Source: Meconema thalassinum (lineage: Eukaryota; Arthropoda; Insecta; Orthoptera; Tettigoniidae). From it: DNA of 64,000 bases. The translations under genes and the position numbers were made by a program. The DNA is taken from positions 46,701,131-46,765,130 of the forward strand of contig OX336393.1 in NCBI GenBank assembly GCA_946902985.2. The letters run 5' to 3'. This document shows positions 1-10,164 of the stretch, piece by piece (positions within the stretch are counted from its first letter, which is position 1; every line of letters begins with the position of its first letter). Below the pieces are notes generated by a model. It searched no databases. It saw only the letters and a list, made by a program, of their open reading frames with translations, and was not told where the DNA came from.

Positions 1-393
1 CACCCTACATCCGAGGCAATCTGTGTAACATATTCTAACCTTGGTCTACCCCTACAGTTCTTGTCCTTGACCCTTCCTTCCATAACTAACCTTGCTATTT
101 CTGGCTGTCTTAGTATGTGTCCTACCATCCTATCTCTTCTCATCATTAACAGTCTCCAGAAACTTCTCTCTTCTCCCACTCGTCTCGTCTTAATACCTCT
201 TCATCTGTAACCCTATCTACCCATCTGATCTTCACCATTCTCCTGTAACACTACATTTCAAACGCTTCAATTCTCCTCTTTTCTGCTGCGCCAAGAGTCC
301 AAGTTTCATTTCCATAGAGCACCAGGCTCCAGACAATAGCTTTCAAAAGGACTTCCTAATACCTAAATCTATATTCGATGTCAACAGAGTTCC
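1..393 (-). pseudogene. LINE reverse transcriptase C-terminal fragment
   Basis: Read on the minus strand this matches, base for base over long stretches, the LINE 3' ends at 37003-37512 and 48185-48745. It covers the C-terminal part of a non-LTR retrotransposon ORF2, downstream of the catalytic domain, with the pattern GSETWT then an alpha-helical region and a GRPRLEYVKQI-like motif. Stops and small indels break the frame, so it is a dead 5'-truncated copy. The window begins inside it, so its 3' end is not seen. Similarity to the other copies ends near 393. Confidence 0.75.
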
Positions 394-1199
394 TGTGTCC
401 GTCGTATAGATGTGACTGTATGTGGCCAAGTCTAGTCTTCCTAATGTGGTGAATATTACTGTATTCAGGATAATCTTCAACTATTAAAGACCTGGTTTCA
501 AACTCTCCACGCATAAGCTAACAAGCCCTCTTTAAGCGCAAAGGGACCGCCGTTAATACCAGTCTAGGTTTATTGAAGAAAAAGATACATTGTACATCCT
601 GAACCAATAACACGTTTCCCTTATTAATCCCTTATCTACCTTGGCTACATCGTTATATTGATGATGATCGCTTGACGATCGAAACTGGTCATCCAAGTGC
701 ATTTATTAAACTCAAGTATTTTTTTCAGGTTTAGGGAATAACCCATCTCATTTGGGTACAAAGGCATCAAACTTTCGTTTTCACATATCAATTTGCTAAT
801 CGTCTTGGTGGCAGAAACGTTTAGCTGAATGGAGGGAACTGCGCAAGTGGCTGAGATCGAGAATGAGAGACTCAGTACTTCCATTGATTTTCAATTTTAA
901 GCCCCAAACCTCACAGTTTGCATTCAAAGTGCTCTGGCGGTGACGTTGTGATTCTATTGAATTGCACGAAAGCCAATTTTCATAGAGTCATTCCATGAAA
1001 TGAGGTAATGCAGTAAGGTTAGTGCATTGCGGCATAGCCGAGCATTCTCAGGTATGCTTCGCGACTGTAATGGTGGACTCATGAGCTCGAAACCCTTAAA
1101 CTGACAACGGTCACCCTTCGGTATGTTCCACAATCTTTTAAGGCATAAGTCGGGATTGTACCTTAGTACAAGTCTTGGGACACCTCCCCCGAGCTTTCA
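394..1199. other. Unassigned intergenic DNA
   Basis: No repeat family, RNA gene or believable coding region is recognised here. A 79-codon open stretch on the minus strand (645-884) has no recognisable domain and is probably chance. Confidence 0.4.
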
Positions 1200-1310
1200 A
1201 TCTGAGAAGCACAGTTACACAACTTCAGTCACCACATGAACACAGGTTTTCAGACATGCTGAACATACACCCAAGTACACGGGGATGATGACCAAGATAT
1301 TTCAAGACCC
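1200..1310 (+). repeat. Degenerate 3' part of SINE family Y
   Basis: The order of short motifs (an AACACAGG-like block, then CAGACA, then AAGTACACGGGG) parallels the 3' half of the Y SINE at 51295-51814 and 59662-60160. It is heavily diverged, so this is a weak call. Confidence 0.35.
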
Positions 1311-1542
1311 TAAACAATTTATACAGGGTGTCTTTTATGTACCTTTGGAGAATGATAGATCATGTAGGGGACGGGTATACAAGTAATTTGAGATAGGGAA
1401 CTTGGGGTCGGAGCGGCCTCCTTAACCCCTAAAATAAGGGTTGATTTAGGCCCTCCACCCTGTATGTTAGGCAACCGACCCAGGCCTCTATTACCTTTCT
1501 CAATCCTTTAACTCTTGGCAAGATCCATTTCACCATGTGGCG

Positions 1543-1612
1543 CTGGCGTAATGGATAGCGTTGCGATGCGAAAGGTCGATAATCCCGGGTTCGATTCCGG
1601 GCTTGGGCAAAA
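1543..1612 (+). repeat. tRNA-like sequence (SINE head or tRNA pseudogene)
   Basis: An A-box-like GGCGTAATGGATAGC is followed about 30 bases later by a B box, GGGTTCGATTCCGGG, the two internal promoter elements of RNA polymerase III genes. The T-arm has one mismatched pair and no good anticodon or acceptor stem can be folded, so it is not called a functional tRNA. A T-rich run follows at once, which could act as a pol III terminator. Confidence 0.5.
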
Positions 1613-1685
1613 TCTTTTTTTTTAATGTTATTTGTGGTATTGTAGTCACATGATACAGTCTGGTGCTACGTCAGATAAGAGAGTT

Positions 1686-2381
1686 TGGCGCGGATCTAGA
1701 GTTTGGCTGGGGGGGGGGGTCACAGAATCGAAAGTGTTAAGGAAAATGGTATCACTAACAACGCAATCACAAAATAACCAATGTACCAGACAATTTTTTT
1801 TGCAAGCTACATGGATACAAATTTGATGCGTTTAGCGCACCAAAAATATTCGTACAAATTGCAACGACGTGTTTTGCGACTTTAACATGGAGCTTCGAGA
1901 AAAGTATCAAGGTACGTTACAGTTTCGGCAAGTCGAGTTGGTACCGACAAAGGGAGAAAGTCACAGCTTAAATTGCCAACCAAGCTTGCAGTTTGGACGT
2001 CGACAAAAATTTTTGGTGCAAAAAAAGCCCCAAATTCATATCCATGCATTGCTGCACATTCATCGTGACATCACTATAGACATAGATTCGGTAATCACAA
2101 GGTTTGCTAAACAAAATAGAACGAGTTGATTTTGTTATATAAATAATCGTTTTTATATAACAGGTATGAAGTTGTAAATATGTACAGTTGTAACAGAACA
2201 TAATAATTGCAATAACGATATTTTCAGTATTGAATAAAATGAAAAAAACTGTTTTTCAGTTAAAATTCGTTAAGTTGTCTGGTTATTGTGTTTTCGTTTT
2301 TGGAGTTTGCAAAAAAAATTAGTCTCCGTTTGGGGAGGGGTTCATGACCCCGTGACCCCCCCCCCCTTGAATCCGCGCCTG
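1686..2381. mobile_element. Possible MITE with G-rich inverted ends
   Basis: The left end (GGCGCGGAT... then a run of G and TCAC) and the right end read on the minus strand (AGGCGCGGATT... run of G, TCAC) are inverted repeats of one another. The interior is AT-rich and non-coding. I could not find a clear target-site duplication, so the superfamily is left open. Confidence 0.45.
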
Positions 2382-2655
2382 TTCAGAGGTCGACATAGCG
2401 TCTAGAATATCACTTGAACCAACAGCCTAGCCATGGCCTGTTCATTTTCAGGTTAGCAAGCAGCTGATGACCTTGTCGTTTAGGTTGTTCTGCATGTGTT
2501 ATATTCCATATAGACGTGGGAGACTCTGTTGGCCATGACAAGGGACCACTGGCCAATGGGTACCGCTGGTAATACGCAATGTTCGATTAATGAACACTAG
2601 TATTGAAAGTGTTAAGGTACACATGACACGAGATAGGAAAATAACTTACAATGAG

Positions 2656-2698
2656 AGGTCATCGCTTAAGTTGAGTTGCGCTTATTTTCGGAAAAATG
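2656..2698. repeat. Short dispersed repeat also at 10.9 kb
   Basis: About 40 bases beginning GAGAGGTCATCGCTTAAG recur in reverse complement at 10906-10955 with only small differences. It is not part of a repeat family I could define, but both copies adjoin LINE sequence. Confidence 0.5.
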
Positions 2699-2849
2699 TA
2701 GAGAAATGAATAAAAGTTTCTAAAACTCAGCAGTTTTTCGAGGTTTGTGCCACGTCTTGTGTGGAATTTCACCTAGAACACCAATCTGGCTCATCAGCGG
2801 GCTCTTGGTGGTCCCGCCCGGACCCACAGGAGGAGCCTCTCTTTTTATG

Positions 2850-3028
2850 AAGCGCCTCTTTACTGCGAGAATTAAAAGAAGAATAGATATGGCTAAGAAA
2901 GCACTGTCTAGTCTAACAAGAATATGGAATGCTTATCATATTACCTAGGAAACAAAGAAACGACTGGTTCAAACTTTGGTATTTGGTATTTCCTATCGTC
3001 ACGTATGGCTCAGAGTCCTGGACCATAA
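2850..3028 (+). pseudogene. LINE ORF2 fragment, left part (split by element X1)
   Basis: Translation gives RLFTARIKRRIDMAKKAL and later YGSESWTINAA, typical of the C-terminal region of non-LTR retrotransposon reverse transcriptases. There is at least one stop/frameshift. The copy is interrupted at 3029-3037 by the insertion of element X1, and coding similarity resumes at 3873. Confidence 0.7.
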
Positions 3029-3037
3029 ATGCTGCAT

Positions 3038-3863
3038 TTCGCCAGGGGCTCACATCTAGTGGGACGTGGATTGGAGACCACGGGACCCCAACTGAGTCCA
3101 GCATTGCTTCCACTTACTTGTGCCAGGCTCCTCTCTGTTATCTTTCCTCTCGACCTCCCTTGGTCAACTCTTGTTCTTGTCCGACCCCGACGGTATTAGG
3201 GTATCCGAGGCCTAAGGAGTCTTTCACTTTCCCGCCTTATTTGGCCCTTGTCTCATATATTCTGATCCCTCATTCTTTGAGGGGTCAGCCCTCTTGTTTT
3301 CTTTCCATTATATTTCCTTTTCTCTTTAAGATTCCCGCATTGTTTTAATTGACTCCCCATGTTTCTAAATTACCTTAAGGAATTTTTTAAATCTACACTA
3401 CATTTTGTAGGTATTTTCAATCTAAATTGCATTTTGCGAGTATTTTCAACCTCAATTGATTTTGTATGTTGGTCATTTTGTAAGTATTTTGATTCTCCAT
3501 TGCATTTTGTGAGTATTTTGAATCTAAATTACATTTTGTAAGTATTTTCAATTTCAATTGCATTTTGTAGGTATTTTGAACCTCAATTGCATTTTGTACG
3601 TATTTTGAACCTCAATTGCATTTTGTAAGCATTTTGAACCTAAACTACATTTTGAGAGTGTTTTCCTTCTAAATTATCTTCTGTAAGTATTACCATTTTG
3701 TGAGTCGTTTCAATCTGAGTTCCTTTTTAGAAGTTCTTTTTTCAGTCTCACTCAATTTTCGTTATGGTTTCAATTTCATTGTCATTTTCGCTATCGCCCA
3801 GACGATTAGGGGCCGATAACCTAGATAATAGGCCCCTTAAAACAGCAATTATCATCATCATAT
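3038..3863 (+). mobile_element. Family X retroposon, copy X1 (826 bp)
   Basis: The element is bounded by a 9-bp direct repeat ATGCTGCAT at 3029-3037 and 3864-3872. Its body matches other X copies at 11980-12687, 14309-36992 (split), 49358-50081 and 54056-54736 (minus). The 3' end has an inverted repeat AGGGGCC...GGCCCCT followed by TTAAAACAGCAATT and an (ATC)n tail. No reverse transcriptase is present. The variable-length duplication and the 3' simple-repeat tail indicate LINE-type retroposition in trans. About 300 bases of a roughly 29-bp tandem repeat lie inside (3400-3690). Confidence 0.8.
3400..3690 (+). repeat. 29-30-bp AT-rich minisatellite inside X1
   Basis: About nine imperfect units of the type GTATTTTGAACCTCAATTGC followed by ATTTTGTAA stand head to tail. 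A shorter version (about 12430-12580) sits in X3, so it is part of the family and varies in copy number. Confidence 0.75.
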
Positions 3864-3872
3864 ATGCTGCAT

Positions 3873-3965
3873 GCCGTAGGAGAATCGAAGCTTTCGAGAT
3901 GACGTGTTATCGAAGAATGCTACGAATATCGTGGGTAGCAAGAAGCGTGGCGTTTCAAGTTTAGA
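3873..3965 (+). pseudogene. LINE ORF2 fragment, right part
   Basis: Translation CRRRIEAFEMTCYRRMLRIS continues directly from the LINE fragment ending at 3028-3037. Removing X1 and one copy of its duplication brings the two parts back into one reading frame across the junction (TINAA then CRRRIEAFEM), which proves the insertion order. Confidence 0.75.
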
Positions 3966-4065
3966 ATAATGTTCCGAACAGCCTTCTAGAATCAAGAATT
4001 CCACATTTATTTTTTATTCCCTATTATATCAAATATACATTTTCATTTGAGGCTGATTTGCCTCT

Positions 4066-4126
4066 TGGGCCGATAACCTAGATGTTAGGCCCCTTAAAAG
4101 AACAATTATCATCATTATTACCATCA
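4066..4126 (+). mobile_element. Family X, 61-bp 5'-truncated copy X2
   Basis: Only the last 61 bases of X are present: part of the terminal hairpin (GGGCCGATAACC...GGCCCC), TTAAAAGAACAATT and an ATC-rich tail. It is flanked by a perfect 12-bp duplication TGATTTGCCTCT at 4054-4065 and 4127-4138, so it was retroposed as an independent event and is not a remnant of a longer copy. Confidence 0.8.
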
Positions 4127-4139
4127 TGATTTGCCTCTC

Positions 4140-4325
4140 AGCGGCAGTCTAGTCTGCAAGCCTCTGTCTGTGAACAATTCACCTGCATGATCATCTATTA
4201 GCAGTTAGCACAGCGGCCTTCTCTGTTGCAAAATATTTTTCCAATGGGGGATTCAAACCTTCTTTACTCCAGTCATTCAATTGGAAATCCAGTGATTTTC
4301 TACTTGAGCTACGCCACAGCTTTGG
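4140..4325 (-). repeat. Probable tRNA-derived SINE head
   Basis: On the minus strand a TGGCGTAGCTCAAGTAG A-box-like element is followed by GGTTTGAATCCCCC, a B-box-like element, at tRNA spacing. The body downstream matches no other copy in the window. Confidence 0.4.
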
Positions 4326-5289
4326 AAAGAACTTGTATTAAGAGCCTCTTAGAGTACGTTACTCCTCTAGTTCGCTCTTTCTAACGCTCTCCACGTCTTT
4401 ATATCACAGTTTCAAGCGTTATTCTCATGATTTGCGATACCCAGCCACTTGGCACGACATATTCACGCACACGATATGTTGCACTGCAATAATTGACTCC
4501 AGGTACATCATATTATTCGAACGGTCTGTAGTCACATTGGGTGGGGGAACAATAAGGTTCAGTATCGTTTGCGAGATACGCTTACAGTGCATTAGTACCG
4601 TATGGGATGCAAGCAGAGAAATATCGACCATCATGACATAACACGTTAGTTGGGCTGCATAAAGTAAATATTATAAGGGGCGGCTGACTCACCTGGTATA
4701 TTACTTTCCAAATGAAGCAGTGACTATTACATTGATTGCTTGAAGATCTATGCTGGAATGATGAAAATCTCGAAGGCGATATGGAGACCAACATTTAGTC
4801 CGGGAATCGAGCTCAGACCCGGGAGACAGGTAATGAAATGGGCTTGCTTTGCACTCGGCGATATTGCTCCATCTCTTCTGATGTATGAGCTCTCTGCTGT
4901 GATTGGTCGCCACATTTCTATAAAGTACCTGCTCTCTCTCTGGGGAGAAGTAAACAAGACATTTTTCTCCCAAAACTAAAGCTATTAAAGGAGGCGATGA
5001 AGAACGCCCAACCATTTGATGTCTCCGTGCAATCGATGATTCTCGTCGAGCTTCTGGGCGAGTCTCGGCAGGTGGTGCACCTTACCTCATGAATGATGAA
5101 ATGAGTCAGAAATATCAACCAATCACAGCTGCCTGTCGTGGCAATTTTATCGTTTACATTTTATCACAATAATATATTTCAATTGCGCCGAAGTGTGCCT
5201 TAACAGCTGTCATACTCAACGAGTGGGTGTTCAACTTCATCGTAGTTTGCGAATTATATCTGGAACACTACTTCCAACTCCATTCATTC
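4326..5289. other. Unassigned intergenic DNA
   Basis: Short open stretches occur on both strands (up to 104 codons) but overlap each other in every frame and show no domain. No repeat copy was recognised. Confidence 0.4.
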
Positions 5290-5763
5290 ATTTCCGTGTG
5301 CGGTCAACATTTCCAAAACCCTGCAGCTGCGATGGCCTAGTTTCTTCCTCTAAAAACATCTTCCATTGTGCATGGGTTGTCCAGGAGGGGGCAGATAAGT
5401 AGGTGGCTTGGGTCTTGTTCAGCCCCGCATTCACAAGAGGTGTCAGAGTCTGCTGGAAGGATCCCCCATTTTTGCAGGTTGTTCTTGCATCATCGAGGGA
5501 CACCCACTCTAATGCGGTTGAGGAACCCCCTCACAGGATAAGGTAGGTCGGTGCCAGGACCTAGTTCTTCCTTTGGTGTCTTGTCTGTGGACAGTGAGCT
5601 CCTCCATCTGTTAAGACGAGTTGTCTCTGGTGTTCCCTCCAGCGGCGTAGTCCTAGCAAGGAAACTCTTGCGGGATCTGAGGCGAGACCTTGCTGCCTGG
5701 TGACCATATAGTGGATGTCGATGGTCATTCTCCTGCTTTGTTCACTTCCAACTCCGACCCAGT
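5290..5763 (-). pseudogene. LINE ORF2 C-terminal fragment with Cys-rich motif
   Basis: Minus-strand translation, over two frames, gives RGFLNRIRVGVPR, NLQKWGIL, then SCECGAEQDPSHLL and CPLL, the C-terminal zinc-knuckle region (CxC...H...C) of Jockey/CR1/R1-like non-LTR retrotransposons. Frame changes and stops make it a fossil. Its 5' side abuts the AAT-repeat tail of SINE W1. Confidence 0.65.
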
Positions 5764-5765
5764 GG

Positions 5766-5811
<46 letters not shown>

Positions 5812-6185
5812 TAATAATAATAATATCGTATGGCCTCGGATGCCGGGTGCAAGCTTTGTAATTTGACACCCAGAGGGTAGCTTGCATGTCGAATTCCGTT
5901 GTTCCTTGAATCACTATGTAAGTCAAGGAGGTTAGGTATCTAAGCTCCTTGAACACTATAGCGCTTTCTAGTAGAGAAATGAGGAACTTTGTGTTGGCGG
6001 AAACTCCTGAAATTTTGCCATTATGAACACGGCCTACTGAATTCAAATGGGTTCTTTGACATGCCAACATCGTATGACATGCGTGTCGTATTTTTGCCGC
6101 CTTTCAAAAATCACTTACCATGGTCAGGAGCGAACCTGCAATCTTGGGGTTAGTAGACCGACACGCTATTCACTTACCCAGTGGT
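5764..6185 (-). mobile_element. SINE family W, copy W1
   Basis: Reading the minus strand, a tRNA-like head (A-box region near 6180, B box GGTTCGCTCC near 6130) leads into a body that matches 53845-54050 plus 54746-54925. The 3' end GAGGCCATACGAT is followed by an (ATT)n tail, seen as the AAT run at 5767-5825. ACCCAGTGGT occurs on both sides and may be the duplication, but it overlaps the head sequence, so this is uncertain. Confidence 0.7.
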
Positions 6186-6712
6186 TACCTGTGCTCAGTA
6201 ATATCGCACCTCCTCATATCAGAAGACAGAAACATCTAGTTCATATTTGGTCCAGAATACAGAAGAATCGGACACTTCCAATCCATGATGACGTTCAACA
6301 GTTGGGCCCCTCTAGACTGAAATCCCGTAAACGTGCATGGAAGACGGCCTTAGAACTAACAAACGGCAATTTCAAAGCCAATAATAGCTGGCAGACTGAG
6401 TGGACGAGAGCTCCTCCTCGAGGCATCGTACAAGTTGGGAACCCAACTACAAAACTCACTGGTTTCAACTTGCCGAGACTTAACCTGGAGTAGACTCAAT
6501 CGTATTAGATGTGGTGTGGGAAGAAGTGATTCTGCGGTTGGAGAGATTCGCCATACGGTGACTTCGATGTCATTCCGCAGACATTGGAACACATAGTGTT
6601 TGATTGTCCCTGCCGAGCGTTCCCGGGGAGTCTGGAGGATTTAAATTGTGCTACTCCAGAAGCAGTGAATTGGTTAAATAGACTGGATGTTAATTTATGG
6701 TATTTTCAACTT
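6186..6712 (+). pseudogene. LINE ORF2 C-terminal fragment
   Basis: Translation across frames gives NIAPPHIRRQ, SRKRAWKTALE, LTGFNLPRL, then PQTLEHIVFDCPCRAFPGSL and EAVNWLNRLDVNL, the characteristic end of a Jockey/CR1-type reverse transcriptase. It carries stops and frameshifts. Its orientation is opposite to the LINE at 5290-5763, so the two are separate elements. Confidence 0.7.
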
Positions 6713-6956
6713 TAATAGTCATATGTCTTGTTGTTATATTGTTCGGATGTTTGTGACTCTGAATTCATGTCTTTGTTTTTTTATTGTGTTAGCATCATAC
6801 GATAATACATGCATTGCTGATGCCAAAATATCGGTCAAAAAGTCTCGAGTTATAGCGACTCTCCGCCCAAGTTGCCTACACTGCTGGGGTGTGCTTATAG
6901 GCGGAGAAACGTTTATTCACTAGGGCTATATTGCACATGTTAGAATATTGAATTGT
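6713..6956. other. Unassigned intergenic DNA
   Basis: Nothing recognised; a 7-bp stem CTCCGCC/GGCGGAG spans roughly 6862-6907. Confidence 0.4.
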
Positions 6957-7530
6957 TCAATTAATTCGCACATTCAAATATGCACAGTATTCGAACATCA
7001 TCATCATCATCATCTTGTACAGTTTCCACCCCCTGGCCGGGTTTGCTTGGAACATAAGCCTCTCCTCCCACCACTTTTCAATCCTCACTCTGTCCCACTC
7101 CTCTCTTTCCTTCACACCCACAACCCACCATATCTTGCTCTCTCGCACTCCATTTCCTTCTCATGCATCCTCCTTGGTATCCTGCCCTCCCGCATTCTCC
7201 TAACATGTCCTTACCAACTCATTCCTGACTTCCCTATGATCTCTTGTAAGGGATTCTCTTCCACAATCTCTCTCACTCGCTCATTTCTTACTCTGTCCCT
7301 TCTTGTTATTCCATTGTTATTTCATTTCGCAAGCCTGGATCCTGCTCACATGTCTTTTCTCCATAACCCACGTTTTTGATGAGTAGGTGAGTATTGGGAC
7401 ATAATACCTGGGGTACGTCCTCACGCATTGCAGGAATCCTCTCTCACTGATCTCCTTGTCATTTCTACCACTTACTTCTATTACATTCCCACTATCCACC
7501 ACATGAATATCCTTCCCTATATTATTCTGC
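6957..7530 (-). pseudogene. LINE ORF2 3' end with (GAT)n tail
   Basis: Minus-strand reading gives YVPILTYSSKTWVMEKRHVS and IQACEMK, then REIVEENPLQE, matching in order the C-terminal segment of RTE/CR1-like reverse transcriptases (an LTYGSETW-type motif followed by the EM helix). The copy ends at ACTGTACAAG plus a GAT-repeat tail (about 6993-7012). Multiple stops and frameshifts are present. Confidence 0.65.
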
Positions 7531-8189
7531 TAAGATCCCATTCCAGTTTTGTACCGAAATTAAGGTTCCATTGACACCAACCTACACATATGGGGTACCT
7601 ACAGGTTCAGCATAACCCAATGCGTAAGCGAAATGCACTCGCTTACTCTTTAAATGCCTCACAATTAAATAAATACCTTAAAACTTGTATATTTGCAATG
7701 AAATAATGAAAGAATGCAACACGGTAACCATGGTAACAGAATCTCACAGGTCCATCTATTTCTGAAAGACGCAATGCATTTCCAATTATTACATTACTGT
7801 GAAAGTTTCCAGACAGATATAAGGTTATCACTGAACCAAATTAGGCTGTAAAATTCATCAATACATACAGTATAATGCGCTTAAGGGGGTCAAGGGGCAC
7901 TCTAGAATTTTTTCACGCAATTTTCACGTGTGAGAGTGGTAAGAAAGGTCTTTTTCACCCGACTTTAAAGGGTCTCTGAAAACCACATTTAAAGGCCCTT
8001 AAATTAACAGTGTCTGTGATATTCCCAGAAAACTAACTTCGCTCTGATATACCTATAAAGGAATGACAAACCCCTAACCATTGCACGAGTAGCTGAATTG
8101 ATAAAGTCTGATTATTCATACCAAGGATAAATCAGTCATAGCATTCATGATTGATATTTTGCTAAGTGTACTCTTTAAACTAGAATATT
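7531..8189. other. Unassigned intergenic DNA
   Basis: No recognised repeat or gene. The last part runs into a LINE-type 3' terminus. Confidence 0.4.
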
Positions 8190-8221
8190 CGCGGGCGAAG
8201 CCGCGACGGGTAATGCTAGTT
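8190..8221 (+). repeat. RTE-type LINE 3' terminus
   Basis: CGCGGGCGAAGCCGCGACGG followed by GTAATGCTAGT resembles the 3' end widely seen on insect RTE-like LINEs and contains a strong hairpin (CGCGG...CCGCG). Only this end was recognised here, from memory of the family. Confidence 0.4.
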
Positions 8222-8478
8222 CCAATTATTCGTATTTGGGAAATCACACGACTACTCAGCCAATGTTCGAATAACTCTACAAACAAGTCGAATCATTAAA
8301 ATATTCGAATAATAATAAGGAACATATAAACAAAGAGAAAATAAAGCCGAATGAAAGACATAACAAGGGATGCAATGTATGTAATGTATTTATAAGTATA
8401 TATCAGGCTAAATGGGGAAGAGGTTAACCCCCGTCTGTCCCTTTGGATTTGCCCCTGCTACCAATAGGTTAACTTGAC

Positions 8479-8820
8479 TAGAGCCTCCGTGGCTTAGGCG
8501 ACAGCACGCCGGCCTCTCACCGCTGGGTCCGTGGTCCAAATCCCGGTCACTCAATGTGAGATCTGTGGTGGACAAAACGGAGGCAGACAGGTTTTACTCC
8601 GGGTACTCCGGTTTTCCCTGTCAAAATTTCATTCCAGCAACACTCTCCACTATCATTTCATTTCATCTGTCATTCATTTAATCATTGCCCCAGAGGAGTG
8701 CGACAGGTTTCGGCAGCCGGCACAGTTCATATCCTCGCCGCTAGTTGGGGGCTTCAATCATTCCATTCCTGACTCGGTCGGAGACTGGAAGCAGGCTGTG
8801 GATTTTCATTTTTCACCAAC
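8479..8820 (+). mobile_element. tRNA-derived SINE (family U), 342 bp
   Basis: The head contains an A-box-like GTGGCTTAGGCGACAGC and a B-box-like GTGGTCCAAATCCCGG. The body (CCGGTTTTCCCTGTCA, ATTGCCCCAGAGGAG) resembles a SINE I recall from insect genomes. A direct repeat AACTTGAC at 8471-8478 and 8821-8828 frames it. Confidence 0.75.
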
Positions 8821-9555
8821 AACTTGACCAGTTTCTTTACACAAATTGCTGTAATTTTTGGGTACTTATCATTTTAAAATAATTAAAATATTGCAACTAT
8901 TCAGTTTATTTGTAATAATAGACTATTTGAATCACCTGAGTATTTGGATTGTTCGAATGATTCGGACTAGGGGTGGTAACATTAATCGATTAATTGAAGT
9001 AGAAATGCCGATTAATTGCTATAATTAAAAATTAATTAATTGATTGGTTGGTTGAATAATTGATTAATTGTTTTGTATATTAATCGATGTACTTCGCTCT
9101 TACAGAAGCAGCACACATTTAATCAATTAATATTTATTGTATCATATAGTTTCAAATAATGAGCCTTCTTTGTGAAAAATAGGCTAAAACCAATATTGAA
9201 CAAGAATTCAAAATCTTCTTTTGATGTTTGTCCTTCCACTGTCACTGACTCTTATTTGGTTACAGCTTGTGGGCTGGAGGTTTCGGATTATTTATAGGAT
9301 TTGTTACTGTTGAGTAAGAAAGTTGACACATAGTTAATCTACTTAGCACTCCCTTGCTGCCTGTGTTTTGGTAGAGTGGCAATGATGTAGTTAGAATTGC
9401 TACATTGCTGTAGCTAACTTGCTAGGTCTGTTATGGATATGTTGTAATTAGATAGTTGTAGCTGCTGCTTTCTTGATGGCTTTGTGTGTGGGATTGGGGT
9501 TGAAGCGTGCTGAGAAGGGGGTTGATAGGGGGTAGTTGTACCCTGTGGGGCCTCA

Positions 9556-9725
9556 GGGTATAACAATTTATTGTAACATATAATTTTAAATAATGAACCT
9601 TCCTTGTGAAAACTAGGCTAAAACAAAGTGAAACAAAAATGCACTTGTCCTAAATTGTAAACATTGAACAAGAATTCAAAATCTTTGCAGAAAACTCTTG
9701 GTTTTCTTCTTTCGAAACCCTTCCC
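9556..9725 (+). repeat. Second copy of an internal duplicated segment
   Basis: TTTATTGTAACATATA, AATGAACCTTCCTTGTGAAA and GAACAAGAATTCAAAATCTT repeat motifs of 9122-9260 with a few changes. The remainder of the copy (CACTGACTCTTATTTGGTTA) lies at 10073-10097, on the far side of SINE Z1. Confidence 0.7.
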
Positions 9726-9735
9726 AATTTGATTG

Positions 9736-10060
9736 TTTTTTAGCGTATGGCTTTTAGTGCCGGGAGTGTCCGAGGACACGTTCGGCTCGTCAGTTTTGTA
9801 GCTGCTTCGAGACGGACACCCAATGGGTGAGCTACAAATACCGTTGGGGAGGAAAGTTGGAAGGGAGGGTCGAGGAGTTGGAAGGTAGCGGCTGTGGCCT
9901 ATAGTTAGAGACCAACTCCGGCATTTGCCTGGAAGGAAGATGGGAAACCACAGAAGACCATCTTCAAGGTTGCCGGCGGGGGGATTCGAACCTCCTCGCC
10001 TCCCGGATGTGAGCGACTGCCAACAGTCATGCCGCAACGACCTCGGCTAACTCACCCGGT
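9736..10060 (-). mobile_element. SINE family Z, copy Z1 (325 bp)
   Basis: A perfect 10-bp duplication AATTTGATTG stands at 9726-9735 and 10061-10070. On the minus strand the head contains GGTTCGAATCCC (B box), followed by a conserved core TGTGGTTTCCCATCTTCC and CCAGGCAAATGCC that is shared with the SINEs at 28651 and about 50225. The 3' end reads AAAGCCATACGC then a short A-run. A second copy is at about 60210-60560 and a partial one at 14463-14590. Confidence 0.85.
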
Positions 10061-10164
10061 AATTTGATTGATGTTCTTCACTGACTCTTATTTGGTTATC
10101 GTTAACATAAACAAGGAAGAACACTTTGTATATTTAGGCGAAAAGTTACTTTTATAGTTTTCTA

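Noticed and set aside
1543..1612. Functional tRNA gene
   Set aside because: Internal promoter boxes are good, but the T stem has a mismatch and no proper acceptor or anticodon stem forms.
5560..6070. 169-codon minus-strand open frame as a gene
   Set aside because: It passes through the AAT repeat tail of SINE W1 (a poly-leucine/isoleucine stretch) and joins parts of a SINE and a LINE.
6948..7379. 143-codon plus-strand open frame
   Set aside because: It is opposite a LINE 3' end and its tail (poly-His from CAT repeats); Pro/Leu-rich composition comes from the antisense.
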